47,480 bases of DNA, from contig CACLQQ010000011.1 in assembly GCA_902609095.1 (NCBI GenBank), positions 1 through 47,480 of the forward strand, read 5' to 3'. The notes under the pieces are model-generated. The model searched no databases and was not told the origin of the DNA. It saw only the letters and a list, made by a program, of their open reading frames with translations. Within the stretch, counting starts at the first letter, position 1. Every line of letters starts with the position of its first letter. A program made the translations under genes and the position numbers. Source of the stretch: an uncultured Bacteroidota bacterium. GTDB taxonomy: Bacteria > Bacteroidota > Bacteroidia > Chitinophagales > Saprospiraceae. This document shows, piece after piece, positions 36,950 through 45,963 of the stretch.

Positions 36950-38069
36950 ATGAATACAGGACACAGATATAAATTGGCCAGCAACAAAGTACTAAAGCTG
37001 GATTGACCTCATTGTGGAGCAAAAAACACTAGCAACAGTACGTTGATATTGAGACAAATGAGGCATTTCCAAATCAATACGGCAGGTGTGATAATGAAGG
37101 TAAATGTGGTAAATGGCACGATCCCTACAAAGACGGTTATGCTAAAGCCATTTGGGAGCAGGAAAAAGGTAATAAAACAGATGGGAAGTTACAGCCATCA
37201 AAACCAAAAAAGAATCCTGTAACCAAGCCCAAAAAAGCGTTTATTCCCTTTGAGATATTCAGCCGCACCCGTACAGGATATGAAGAGAAAACCTTTTACA
37301 GCGTGTTCATTTCCCTTTTAAAGCACAGGGGACATTGAAAAGCTGATTTCATTGTACCATTTGGGTACAATACCCAAAACTGGGGCGGTATGCTTTCCTT
37401 TCATAGATAAGAACGGAAATGTAAATGCAGTACAGGAAAAGATATTTAACCACCTCAACCACACCGATAAATCAAAGAAATACCATACCAGTTGGATCCA
37501 TTCTCGACTAACTTGCAGCAAATACAGAAATAAGCCTTTACCCAAATGGTTAGAAGCCTACAATAAAAACGAAACAATGGTTTCCTGTTTGTTTGGTGAA
37601 CACCTTTTAAGTAAATACCCATACAATCCCGTAGCTTTAGTTGAGGCTCCTAAAAAGACTATTTATGGCACGTTGAATTTTGGTTTCCCTGAAACAGCCT
37701 ACAAACTTACTTTGGTTAGCAGTATACAATTTAAGCAGCTTAACACTTGAGAAATGCAAAGCCTTGAAAGGAAGAAATGTTTATTTGTTTCCCGACCTTT
37801 CAAAAGATAGCAAAGCCTTTGAGTCATGGGGTAATCAGGCAGCTGAAATACAAAACCAATTGCATGGTACATACTTTCACATTTCTGATTTATTGGAGCG
37901 ATATGCCACAGAGCAGGATAAAGAAGAAGGGAAAGACATTACAGACTATCTAATAAAATTAGATTGGCGACAATTCAGAAGGCAGGACACTCCAAATACT
38001 GTGCAGTCCGAAACAGTTTCAACTATAACCAGTGAAAAAAGTGAAAAAAGTGAAAAAATAACTCCATAA
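36950..38069 (+). pseudogene. DUF6371/Toprim-like island protein, degraded
   Basis: The start is MNTGHRYKLASNKVLKLD. A TGA then stands where the first Cys of the zinc finger (CPHCG) is expected, and a frameshift leads to QQYVDIETNEAFPNQYGRCD, EGKCGKWHDPYKDGYAK and NPVTKPKKAFIPFEIFSR. Another break precedes YHLGTIPKTGAVCFPFIDKN (37352-37750), which contains ALVEAPKKTIYG, and a shift near 37735 leads to the last piece, ALKGRNVYLFPDLSKDSKAF ... KDITDYLIKLDWRQF. This is the CHC2-like plus Toprim-like protein that pairs with DUF3987 in replication of Bacteroidota islands. The 3' end has a 9-bp triplicate (agtgaaaaa, 38031-38058). Confidence 0.75.
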
Positions 38070-38112
38070 AAAGACTTTTTTTTCTAAGCCTAATACCTCA
38101 CCAGAAAATGAA

Positions 38113-38310
38113 TTGATCACAAAGGCTTATGTCAATCAAGAGGGACAACTATTTATAGAAACAACCCTTAGCAAAACCTATTCTGTCTATCCATCAATAG
38201 CTCATTATAATGAACGCAGATGTTCGCCAGATTTTATAGATCGAGACGATGTGAATGTTACTGATTTTAAACCTATCAACTTATCTATGGAAACATTGAC
38301 TATTAACTGA
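38113..38310 (+). CDS. Small hypothetical protein at the end of the island
   Basis: This is a 65-residue open frame from a TTG codon. The ATG 5 bases earlier is out of frame. The sequence YVNQEGQLFIETTLSKTYSV ... DFIDRDDVNVTDFKP is acidic and has no motif I recognise. The stop is TGA, followed at once by TAG. It may be a remnant of a larger gene whose 5' end is lost. There is no strong ribosome site. Confidence 0.25.
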   Translation: MITKAYVNQEGQLFIETTLSKTYSVYPSIAHYNERRCSPDFIDRDDVNVTDFKPINLSMETLTIN

Positions 38311-38312
38311 TA

Positions 38313-38780
38313 GCCCCCCCTACATCTCGCCTCAGAATGCTATGAGATATATATTCTTATAATTCCTGTCCACAGATAGGTAAACCATTATTTATGAGGT
38401 GCTTGTTGAATTTTGGCTTACGTAGTCTATCAGACTCTACAGCAAAGTGATTGTTCTGCTGAGATGGGTTGATTTATGTGGTGGTTGAGTAGTAATCCTT
38501 ATGGTAGAAGATAGTGTGATAGTTTTTGATCCGATTAGCCAAATATGGTAGAGTGATTAGAGATAGGACACAGAAGTATCTGGTGTTAAATGAATGTAGA
38601 CCATATGTAGAGTTAGCGTAGAAGGGCTCATGATTGAATTTTTGATTACAGCTGCGTGTGGAGAGTTGAGACTCAAACAATAAATTTAAAGATATAAAAA
38701 TGAATAAGACATGCGCATTATCAATGTATTTCTATCTGTGATCGTGCTAAGTGTCGGATTAATAGGACAGCAATCGGGCT
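38313..38780 (+). repeat. About 465-bp repeat, copy R1, upstream of FISUMP copy 1
   Basis: From ccccctacatctcgcc through tggtagaagatagtg and gagttagcgtag to the signal-peptide codons of the gene that starts at 38711, this block is closely similar to 42117-42580. It includes 390 bp of non-coding leader and about 70 bp of coding sequence. Similarity by eye is about 85%. A shorter piece of the same block begins at 43384. Confidence 0.85.
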
Positions 38781-39521
38781 TAGAAGTATCCGGCGAGATA
38801 AAGGCGGACTTAATCGATGCCAACTCAGTGATCATCAAAAATGTTGCAGATCCCGTAGAGACCCAGGATGCGGCGACGAAGGGGTTTATTGACGATTTAT
38901 TACTAAATTTTGGTATTTCATTAGATTCAGCAGGAATTAACGGACTTTTGGCCTTATACTATAGTCTATCAGAATTATTGGATGAGGGAGCGAGTCCTTT
39001 AACAATGTATACAGCAGGAGTTCCAATAGACTCATTATATGGTCAGACCTACGCAGGAGGGCTGATATTCTATTTAGATACATTAAACAATTATTTTTTC
39101 GAAGGCTTAGTAGCGGCATCTGAGGACCAATCTACAGGTGGAGCATGGATAACTAAAGGCTCTACATACTCGACATCAAATGGTAATACAAATACAGCAA
39201 TAGGCGGTAATGCTGCAAATACTACAGCTATGATGAATTAAGCTGGCTACACTGGAGTAGCTGCACAGGTATGTTTAGACTATGATATTGTGGAAGGAGG
39301 TGTTACCTATGATGATTGGTTTTTGCCCTCTATAGATGAATTAAATGAAATGTATATAAACCTAAAGTCAAACGGCTTTGGTGGTTTTTCTACAAAAGCC
39401 TATTGGAGTTCTACAGAGAGCAGCAGCCTACACCCGTGGGCACAAAGTTTCAACATAAGCCTCAATGGCAGACAACCTTAAGATCAACGATAACAATGTT
39501 CGTGCAGTTCGGGCTTTTTAA
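38711..39521 (+). pseudogene. FISUMP/DUF1566 surface protein, copy 1 (stop and frameshift)
   Basis: The signal peptide is MRIINVFLSVIVLSVGLIGQ, followed by LEVSGEIKADLIDANSVIIK and ADPVETQDAATKGFIDDLL, a phage-tail-like start. A DUF1566/FISUMP region follows: TYAGGLIFYLDTLNNYFFEG, GAWITKGSTYSTS, TAA at 39239-39241 (Gln expected; copy 2 has Gln), then CLDYDIVEGGVTYDDWFLPS, IDELNEMY and YWSSTESS. A frameshift near 39478 puts the usual ending (VRAVRAF) in another frame, closing at 39521. Such proteins are secreted, C-type-lectin-like surface proteins in Bacteroidota. Its N-terminal half matches copy 3 and its C-terminal half matches copy 2. Confidence 0.85.
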
Positions 39522-39529
39522 CTATTAGT

Positions 39530-39873
39530 ACCGCGATAGTCGTCGATATACGTAAGATACTTTCATATCTACTATGACCCAGTTGCCGCTGCATCTCCTT
39601 GGCGGAAAAGCCCTTCCTCGACATGGTCATTAAACACCTCGCTAAATACTATTTACACATAGGAAGTTTGCTATGAGAAAAAACTGTCCCATTTCGCAAA
39701 CAAGTACGGAAACTTCATGACTTACATTACAACTTTCCTTTAAGCCAATAATATTCGGTATAGCCGCATTTCTTGCAATTCACACCCTATGATTGTCGGC
39801 GAAGCCTAAAATGCTCCTTATAGGATGCCTGATCTGAAAAAGTTTCCATAAATCTCAAAATGTTCTTACTCAT
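39530..39873 (-). pseudogene. IS1595-family transposase, N-terminal relic
   Basis: In one frame from the ATG at 39871-39873 the sequence reads MSKNILRFMETFSDQASYKE, then after TAG GVNCKKCGYTEYYWLKGKL, TAA (Gln expected), CKS, TGA (Cys expected), SFRTCLRNGTVFSHSKLPMC, TAG (Trp expected), YLARCLMTMSRKGFSAKEMQ and RQLGHSRYE. The Zn-ribbon (CKKC ... CKSC) and the GTVFxxSKLP and KKGFSA.EMQRQLGH segments are those of ISXO2/IS1595 transposases. Only the first third remains, the DDE part is lost, and four in-frame stops without indels are present. Inverted repeats are not visible. Confidence 0.8.
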
Positions 39874-40005
39874 TTACTTTTAAGCCAACATCATCACCTC
39901 CGTGCAAGCAATCTGCATCTAGGTAATAATACGTGCAATCATATTTTAGTTTAAATAGTTTGACAATCTTATACTTTAGGTAAATTATATAAAATTCCTT
40001 CATAA

Positions 40006-40944
40006 ATGAGTATACTTCTAAAATATTTGAGTCCATTATTCCTCGCTGTTTGCTTAATTCTATCTTGTTCAAAAGAGTATGGGCCAGGCGAAGAAACAGA
40101 AGTGCGAACCAACCAAAATAATTTAACGGAATCGACGTATTTAAGAATTACCAAGTCTTGGTTTCAGGAACCTCAGGGATGGCTATACCCTATGAATATT
40201 GCAGTTCCCAGTCAAAATGAACCCTCAAATGGGTTTCCAATTCTCATTTTACTTCACGAAAATGGTGGTAGTGGATCGCGTATGTTGAACGAGTGGAAGA
40301 CGCTCGTAACGGATCATATTTTAGTTGCTCCTACTGGATATCGAAAAAGCTGGAACATTTCAGATGAGGCAAGTGAAGCTCCTGACGTGGAAATGGTGAG
40401 TGATTTAATAAAAAGCCTCTCTGAATTTGAAAATGTGGATTTTCAGCGTATACGTATAATTGGGTTTTCGAATGGAGCGGCTTTGGCCAACCGTATTTTT
40501 ATCGAAAATAAAAACGAGGCCATCGATCGAATTGGGGCTGTAGTTTCTCAGCTATCAAAGGCGCAATACCGCAACGATTCATTTTATGCACCAAGCGGAG
40601 ACACTGGAGGTTCGGATGTCCATGATGGTTATAACATTAGTACCGTTCCAATACAAGGAAGGGCATACCTCAGTATTTGTAATGAAAACGATCCTATGAT
40701 TCCCTATTTTGGTGGAGCCTCGGTAGGAGTAGAGTTTTTACCTGCTAAAGAGGCTATATATCATATTGCCAGAAGTCAAGGCCACGACGCTCCTTATGAG
40801 GAAAGTGATGGAAACCAACTCCAAAACTCATTAACCTACGAATACAGCTACCTCGATAAGAATGTGGTGCACCTTCGAGGCTTTGCTTATCACGGAATGA
40901 GTGACACTGCTTTAAATTATCTGATCAACTTTATTACTAACTAA
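40006..40944 (+). CDS. Esterase/PHB-depolymerase-like lipoprotein
   Basis: This is an intact 312-residue lipoprotein (LILSC, Cys21) of the alpha/beta-hydrolase fold. The oxyanion and nucleophile regions are ILILLHENGGSGSRM (79-93) and IIGFSNGAALANRI (151-164) with Ser155 in GFSNG. An acid, Asp229, lies in CNENDPMIPYFGG and a histidine, His296, in GFAYHGMSD. The order matches LpqC-type polyhydroxybutyrate depolymerases and feruloyl-esterase-like enzymes, so the product is an outer-membrane or surface ester hydrolase. The substrate is unknown. It lies alone between two dead FISUMP genes. The long non-coding gaps on both sides suggest its own promoter. Confidence 0.8.
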   Translation: MSILLKYLSPLFLAVCLILSCSKEYGPGEETEVRTNQNNLTESTYLRITKSWFQEPQGWLYPMNIAVPSQNEPSNGFPILILLHENGGSGSRMLNEWKTLVTDHILVAPTGYRKSWNISDEASEAPDVEMVSDLIKSLSEFENVDFQRIRIIGFSNGAALANRIFIENKNEAIDRIGAVVSQLSKAQYRNDSFYAPSGDTGGSDVHDGYNISTVPIQGRAYLSICNENDPMIPYFGGASVGVEFLPAKEAIYHIARSQGHDAPYEESDGNQLQNSLTYEYSYLDKNVVHLRGFAYHGMSDTALNYLINFITN

Positions 40945-41200
40945 TTACAAAAGAACTTTTACTTTTTGGCGTTTTATTTGTTAATCTCAATAAAATTATC
41001 TACAATCCTTCTCATCTGGATCATTAATCTTTACAATTATCCGTAACGTTAACTGTTGTTGATTTAATCATTTTTATAACTTATAAAACTGCTTTATTCA
41101 GCTCACGTAGGTTTGTTATTTCTGTCCTTTTGATTGAATAAACAGCAATAAGAAACGATTAGGTAATTAAGTGTACGCTCATTATTTTTATAACCTAAGC

Positions 41201-42003
41201 ATGTAGAAACACCTTTATATTTTCTTAGTTTTAATGTTTCCTGTATTTGTATTTAGTCAAAATGTAGAAGTCGAAGGCGGAATTATAGTAGACTCGATTG
41301 GCGTAAGGTTAGGATTAATCAAGAATATAGTAGACCTCATAGATGTCCAGGATGTGGTTACTAAGGAGTAAATAGAAGAATTATTAGTTGGTTTTGATAT
41401 ATCATTAAGTTCAGTAGGAGTAGAAGGACTTATTGGCCTTAGGACAGAGTATTTCAGACTTTGGCTTCGGGAGCAAGTCCTTTAATAATGAGAATGGCAG
41501 GAGTTCCAACAGACGTATCATATATTAAGACTTACGCAGGTGGGCTGATATTCTATTTAGATACATTAAACACTGATTCATTTAAAGGCTTGTTATCTAC
41601 GCCTTCGGGCCAGTCTACAGGTGTAGCATGGATAACTGGAGGCTCTACAAAATCGACAGTAAATGATAATACAGATATTTCAATGGGTACAGGTTTAGCA
41701 AATACTATAGCTATGATAAATCAAGATAGATATACTGGAGGAGGTGCAAAGGTATGTTTAGACTATGAGATTATGGAAGGAGGTGTTACCTATTCAGATT
41801 GGTTTTTACCCTCAAGAGATGAACTAAATGAAATGTATATAATTCTAAAGTCAAATGGTTATGGCGGTTTTTCTACTGGAAATTATTGGAGTGGAACAGA
41901 GTACGACTACTAGAGGGCGTGGTATCAGATTTTCAGCATTAGCTTCCAGGTAAGTAACCTTAAGTTCGGCAATCTCACTGTTCGTGTAGTTGGGGCTTTT
42001 TAA
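41201..42003 (+). pseudogene. FISUMP/DUF1566 surface protein, copy 2 (four lesions)
   Basis: The ATG at 41201 is followed directly by TAG (codon 2). The frame then encodes a signal peptide, KHLYIFLVLMFPVFVFSQ, and VEVEGGIIVDSIGVRLGLIK. A TAA follows VTKE at about 41370 and a frameshift near 41465 leads to SGASPLIMRMAGVPTDVSYI and TYAGGLIFYLDTLNTDSFKG. The DUF1566 core is GGAKVCLDYEIMEGGVTYSD, WFLPSRDELNEMY. A TAG follows YDY (about 41911). The tail RAWYQIFSISFQVSNLKFGN and VRVVGAF ends at 42003. The N-terminus differs from copies 1 and 3, while the C-terminal domain is very close to copy 1. Confidence 0.8.
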
Positions 42004-42116
42004 CTATTTATCAATTTAATAATTAGTACCGCTAATTACGATGATATAATAAATAAGTTGAGGGCTGTTATCTCATGGCATATGAGATTAACCTGTAGAT
42101 GTTGGAGAAATATAAT

Positions 42117-42580
42117 GCCCCCTACATCTCGCCTTAGAATGCTATGAGATATATATTCTTAGAATCATTACCTACATATAGCTGAACTCTTATTTATGAG
42201 ATTCTTACTTGGATTATGGCTTACGCAGTCTACCAGACTCTATAATAAATTGTTGGTTCCGCTGGTAGGTTGATTTATGAGGTGGTTGAGTAGTAATCCT
42301 TATGGTAGAAGATAGTGCGATAGTTTTTGACATGATTATCTAAATATGGTAGAGTGATTGGAGATAGGACATAGAATTATCTGGTGACAAATGAATGTTG
42401 ACCATATGTAGAGTTAGCGTAGTAGAGCTCATGATTGAATTTTTGATTATAACTGCGTGTAGAGGATTGAGAAGTAAGAAATAAATCTAAAGATATAAAA
42501 ATGAATAAGTCATGCGCATTATCAATGTATATCTATCCGTGATCTTGCTAAGTATCGGATTAAGAGGACAACAATCAGAT
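42117..42580 (+). repeat. About 465-bp repeat, copy R2, upstream of FISUMP copy 3
   Basis: This is the partner of 38313-38780, starting with the same ccccctacatctcgcc and running into the signal-peptide codons of the gene at 42512. It is preceded by a further shared element, agggctgttatctcatggcatatgagat (42061 on), part of which also precedes copy R3. The block is in the same orientation as R1, 3.8 kb away. Confidence 0.85.
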
Positions 42581-43326
42581 TTAGAAGTATCTGGAGGGAT
42601 AAAGGCAGACTCCATCGATGTGAGCTCAGGAATCATCAAGAATGTAGCAGATCCTATATCTGCACAGGATGAGGCAACAAAGGCATATGTAGATTCTCTT
42701 TTTCTGGTATTGGAAAATGAATTAGAAAGCAAAGTACTGGATGTAGACGGGAATGAATACAATACGACTAAGATAGGAGACCAGCAATGGATGGTAGAAA
42801 ATCTACGAACGACAAAGTACAATGACAGAACATCTATTACATTGGTGACGAGTGCTGGAGCATGGGGCGCTCTTACGACACCAGGTTATTATAATTATGA
42901 TAATGAACCAGATGGATATTTAGTTCCGTATGGGGCTTTATATAATTACTATGTTATGGCAGATACGAACAGTCTGAATGTATGTCCTGAAGGATGGCAT
43001 GTTCCCTCAGATACTGAGTGGACAACGCTAACGATCTTCTAAGGAGGGGAGGTGTTGCAGGAGTTAAAATAAAAGAAATAGGAACATTGTATTGGCAAAC
43101 GCCAAATGAAGGAGCAACAAATGAGAGTGGTTTTACAGGGCTTCCGGGCGGCTCCCGTAACGGTGATGGATCGTACAGCGACATTGGCAATAACGGCAGG
43201 TGGTAGGGTTCTACTGAGTCTGTAGGTGGTGCCTGGGAACGAATCCTGTACTATTTCGATGACAGTGTAAACCGGAACGGCAGCGATAAAAGGTTTGGTT
43301 CTTCGGTCCATTGGTTGAGGGATTGA
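42512..43326 (+). pseudogene. FISUMP surface protein, copy 3 (frameshift and stop)
   Basis: The signal peptide is [20 protein letters not shown], then [20 protein letters not shown] and [19 protein letters not shown], as in copy 1. The C-terminal domain is a different member of the family, the true FISUMP type: [29 protein letters not shown] and [20 protein letters not shown] frameshift near 43036 leads to GVKIKEIGTLYWQTPNEGAT, ESGFTGLPGGSRN, then a TAG (43204-43206) where Trp is usual, then GSTESVGGAWERIL and the end SSVHWLRD at 43326. The product would have been a secreted surface protein. Two lesions prevent a complete one. Confidence 0.85.
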
Positions 43327-43846
43327 CAATTTGGCTATTTGACTATTTGATAAAACCGCGAAAGCGGTAGATTTATAATCAATAAGTAGGGGGCTGTTAT
43401 ATCATCGTATATGAGATAAGAGATGTTGGAGTATTATATGTGGCTACCCTCGTCTCAGAATGCATATTGGAATATTCTTATAATTCCTGTTTTCGACCTA
43501 CTTTTCCTTTGTCAAAATTTGTTCTCATAGAGGTAGATGACTGTTTAACTCTATTTCTATAGATTTGAACACATTTGTACCTTTTTTGTACCTCATAATC
43601 ATAACTAATTGATTTACAGTTATAATCACTTTATGTATAGGAAAGTAATCCTTAATTATTACGAGTATTCTAATGTCTCAAGGCATCTAAATAGTTAATC
43701 TAATATCACTCATAGTACTTCGTCACAATACCTTATGGATAGGGTGAATGGCATAACAGCCGAATAATTAAGAAATAATCTTGATCAATAATGATGTAAA
43801 TTCTACAAGATTGTCTTGGTCGTTATTTTAATATTAAACAAATCAT
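43327..43846. other. Gene-free stretch containing a truncated copy (R3) of the repeat
   Basis: From about 43384 to 43490 the words ggggctgttat, tatgagat, gatgttggagtatta, ctcgtctcagaatgc and attcttataattcctg repeat parts of the block found upstream of FISUMP copies 1 and 3, after which similarity ends. A small hairpin with a GAAA tetraloop (accgc-gaaa-gcggt, 43353-43366) lies just after FISUMP copy 3. The rest (43500-43846) is AT-rich with no gene that I can see. Confidence 0.5.
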
Positions 43847-44224
43847 ATGATGAGGTGCTTCAAAAATTTATTTTTACTCACAGGCTTGTGTCTCTTCAAT
43901 GTTACTTTTATTCAATCCGCATCTGCGCATAGAACAGTTAGTGCGAAAGCACTTTCAACTAAAACTTCAATCAAACCATTAAATGCTAAGGCACTGAAGT
44001 TAAATCCTAAGGCTGCAAGAATTTTACAAAGATGGATTGAGGCTAAGCATGTATAATTCTTAGAAACAGGTCACTTTGTACCAATGGCAAATCCTTCAGC
44101 TAATACAGGAGCTAACCTTCCAGGCGGAGGGACTCCAAATAGTTTTTCCAGTGGTACCAATTGCTTCGAAATAGAATGCCCAGATGTATTTGGAGACGAT
44201 GTCGTCTGTTGGGAATGTCATTGA
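43847..44224 (+). pseudogene. Small secreted Cys-rich-tailed protein with an in-frame TAA
   Basis: The ATG at 43847 opens a signal peptide, MRCFKNLFLLTGLCLFNVTF to about residue 26 (SASA). A Lys/Ala-rich segment follows (SAKALSTKTSIKPLNAKALK ... AARILQRWIEAKHV), then TAA at 44054-44056. In the same frame comes FLETGHFVPMANPSANTGAN, then NLPGGGTPNSFSSG, and an end with four cysteines, TNCFEIECPDVFGDDVVCWE-CH, closing with TGA at 44224. The whole 125-codon frame reads as one gene with one nonsense codon. I do not recognise a family. The Cys-rich end could bind metal or form disulfides. A strong terminator follows. Confidence 0.5.
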
Positions 44225-44323
44225 TAAACTTCATTTAATAATGTTTTTTCAATTATAGACTCAAGATCATTAACGAGTTTATACTCACACTATTAATCTG
44301 GCCTTTCAAAAAGAAATGTTTTC

Positions 44324-44363
44324 ATGATACTGTTACCATAGGTGGCAACAGTATCATTTTTTT
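44324..44363 (+). terminator. Strong intrinsic terminator
   Basis: atgatactgtt / aacagtatcat is an 11-bp perfect stem with a loop of about 12 nt that can pair further (accatagg.. region), followed by six T residues. It lies about 100 bp beyond the small secreted protein and would end its transcript. Confidence 0.85.
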
Positions 44364-44685
44364 ATATCAGAGCATATTCTATTGTAAACAAATTATAATA
44401 ATAAATGAGGAAGTTGAATATAAACCTACTCGCCCCTGTATGTAGTCCTACGTTGAAATATTTGAAGAAAAGATCAGTCTGTATTCATTTAAATCTCAGT
44501 GATCTCGCCTCAATTTATACAAGTTTATATTAATAAGTTAAAGATTATTTTAGAGGTATAGAGTATCATTTATGATTGAATGATGATCGGTAAGTGATAA
44601 AATGATTTAGCGGTATTGCATTTAGTCAATTTCTCATTGAATCATAAGCATACTTTAAACTATCTTAGGGCGGATATAAGAACTT
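44364..44685. other. Intergenic stretch without a gene
   Basis: There are 322 bp of AT-rich sequence between the terminator and the MFS pseudogene. No open frame, repeat or hairpin stands out. Confidence 0.5.
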
Positions 44686-45963
44686 GTGAAAAACAACTCG
44701 CTAACATCCCAGGATTCCTCAAGATACAAGCGGTATGTCTTAACCATGCTAACTATAGTATCAGTATTTGCCTTTATTGACAGACAGCTTATCATCATCC
44801 TACAAGAAGCGATCAAGGAAAACCTAGGTCTATTAGATGCCCAATTAGGTTTTGTAAGTGGCTTAGCCTTCTCGATACTATATGTTATCGTAGTGATTCC
44901 AATAGCTCGATTAGCAGATCGACCCAGTCGCAAAAATATCATTACCATATCGCTCTCCATCTGGAGTTTGATAGCTGCATTAACAGGATAGCGGCGAACT
45001 ATATCCGATTAGCCTTAGCGAGAGTCGGAGTAGGTTTGGGAGAAGCAGGAGCTACTCCTGCATCACACTCAATTATTGCAGATTACTTCCCTCAAGAGAA
45101 ACGATCCATAGCCTATGCCATCCATGGATTAGGGGTCTACATCGGACTATTGTTTGGATTTGCCATAGGAAATATACTACAGCAGCTTTATGGCTGGCGC
45201 ACAGCTTTTTATATCATTGGTGTTCCGGGTTTAGTATTCTCTTTGATATTTTATTTCACCGTCAGAGAACCACAACGAGAACATACCCAATATGATGAAG
45301 AAACAGAGGCAACGATGCCTTCTGTACTCGAAGTCTTCCAATTCTTACTTTCTAAAAAGACATTTATCTGCGTAGGAATAGCGGTGATCCTGCACACGTT
45401 CGTAGGTGGTGCCTTTGCAAACTGGATGCCTCCCCTACTTAAGAGTACATGGGATGGGTACTGTAGAAATAGGCTTGTGGCTAGCTTTTGTGATAGGGGT
45501 CTGTGGAGCTATAGGGACCTATGCAGGAGGATACTTAGTTGATCGACTGAGTAAAAAAGATACAAGATGGTATATCTGGTTGCCAGCTATGTCTATTGTT
45601 AAAAGCATTCCTTTTGCCCTCCTACTCTTATTAAGTACGCAGAAGTATGTGACCCTCTGTGCTTATCTCATTCCTAATGTTACCTATGCTATTTTCTTGG
45701 GTCCCACTTACGCCTTAGTTCAATCAATGGCTGGATCTAGAATGCGGGCTACTGCAAGTGCGATTGTTATGATATCTATTGCACTATTTGGGATGGGTCT
45801 TGGACCATATCTTACAGGTATTCTCAGTGATTACTTGACACCGAGCTATGGCGATCATGCAATTCGATGGAGTCTATTTTATATCTCAGGATTTGATCTT
45901 ATTGCAGCCTATTTCTTTTACAGGGCGTCTAAGATTGTTCTTGATGATGTAAAGCCAGAGTAA
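44686..45963 (+). pseudogene. Major facilitator (spinster-like) transporter, two frameshifts
   Basis: The frame starts at a GTG (44686). The first piece has FIDRQLIIILQEAIKENLGL, QLGFVSGLAFSILYVIVVIP, IARLADR, the MFS motif-A region after helix 2. A frameshift after AALTG (near 44990) leads to RLALARVGVGLGEAGATPAS and ADYFPQEKRSIAYAIHGLGV, GLLFGFAIG. A second shift near 45440 leads to GTVEIGLWLAFVIGVCGAIG, TYAGGYLVDRL and the last helices, ending at 45963. Repaired length is about 425 residues, normal for the family. There are no nonsense codons other than those produced by the shifts. The substrate is unknown. Confidence 0.85.
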
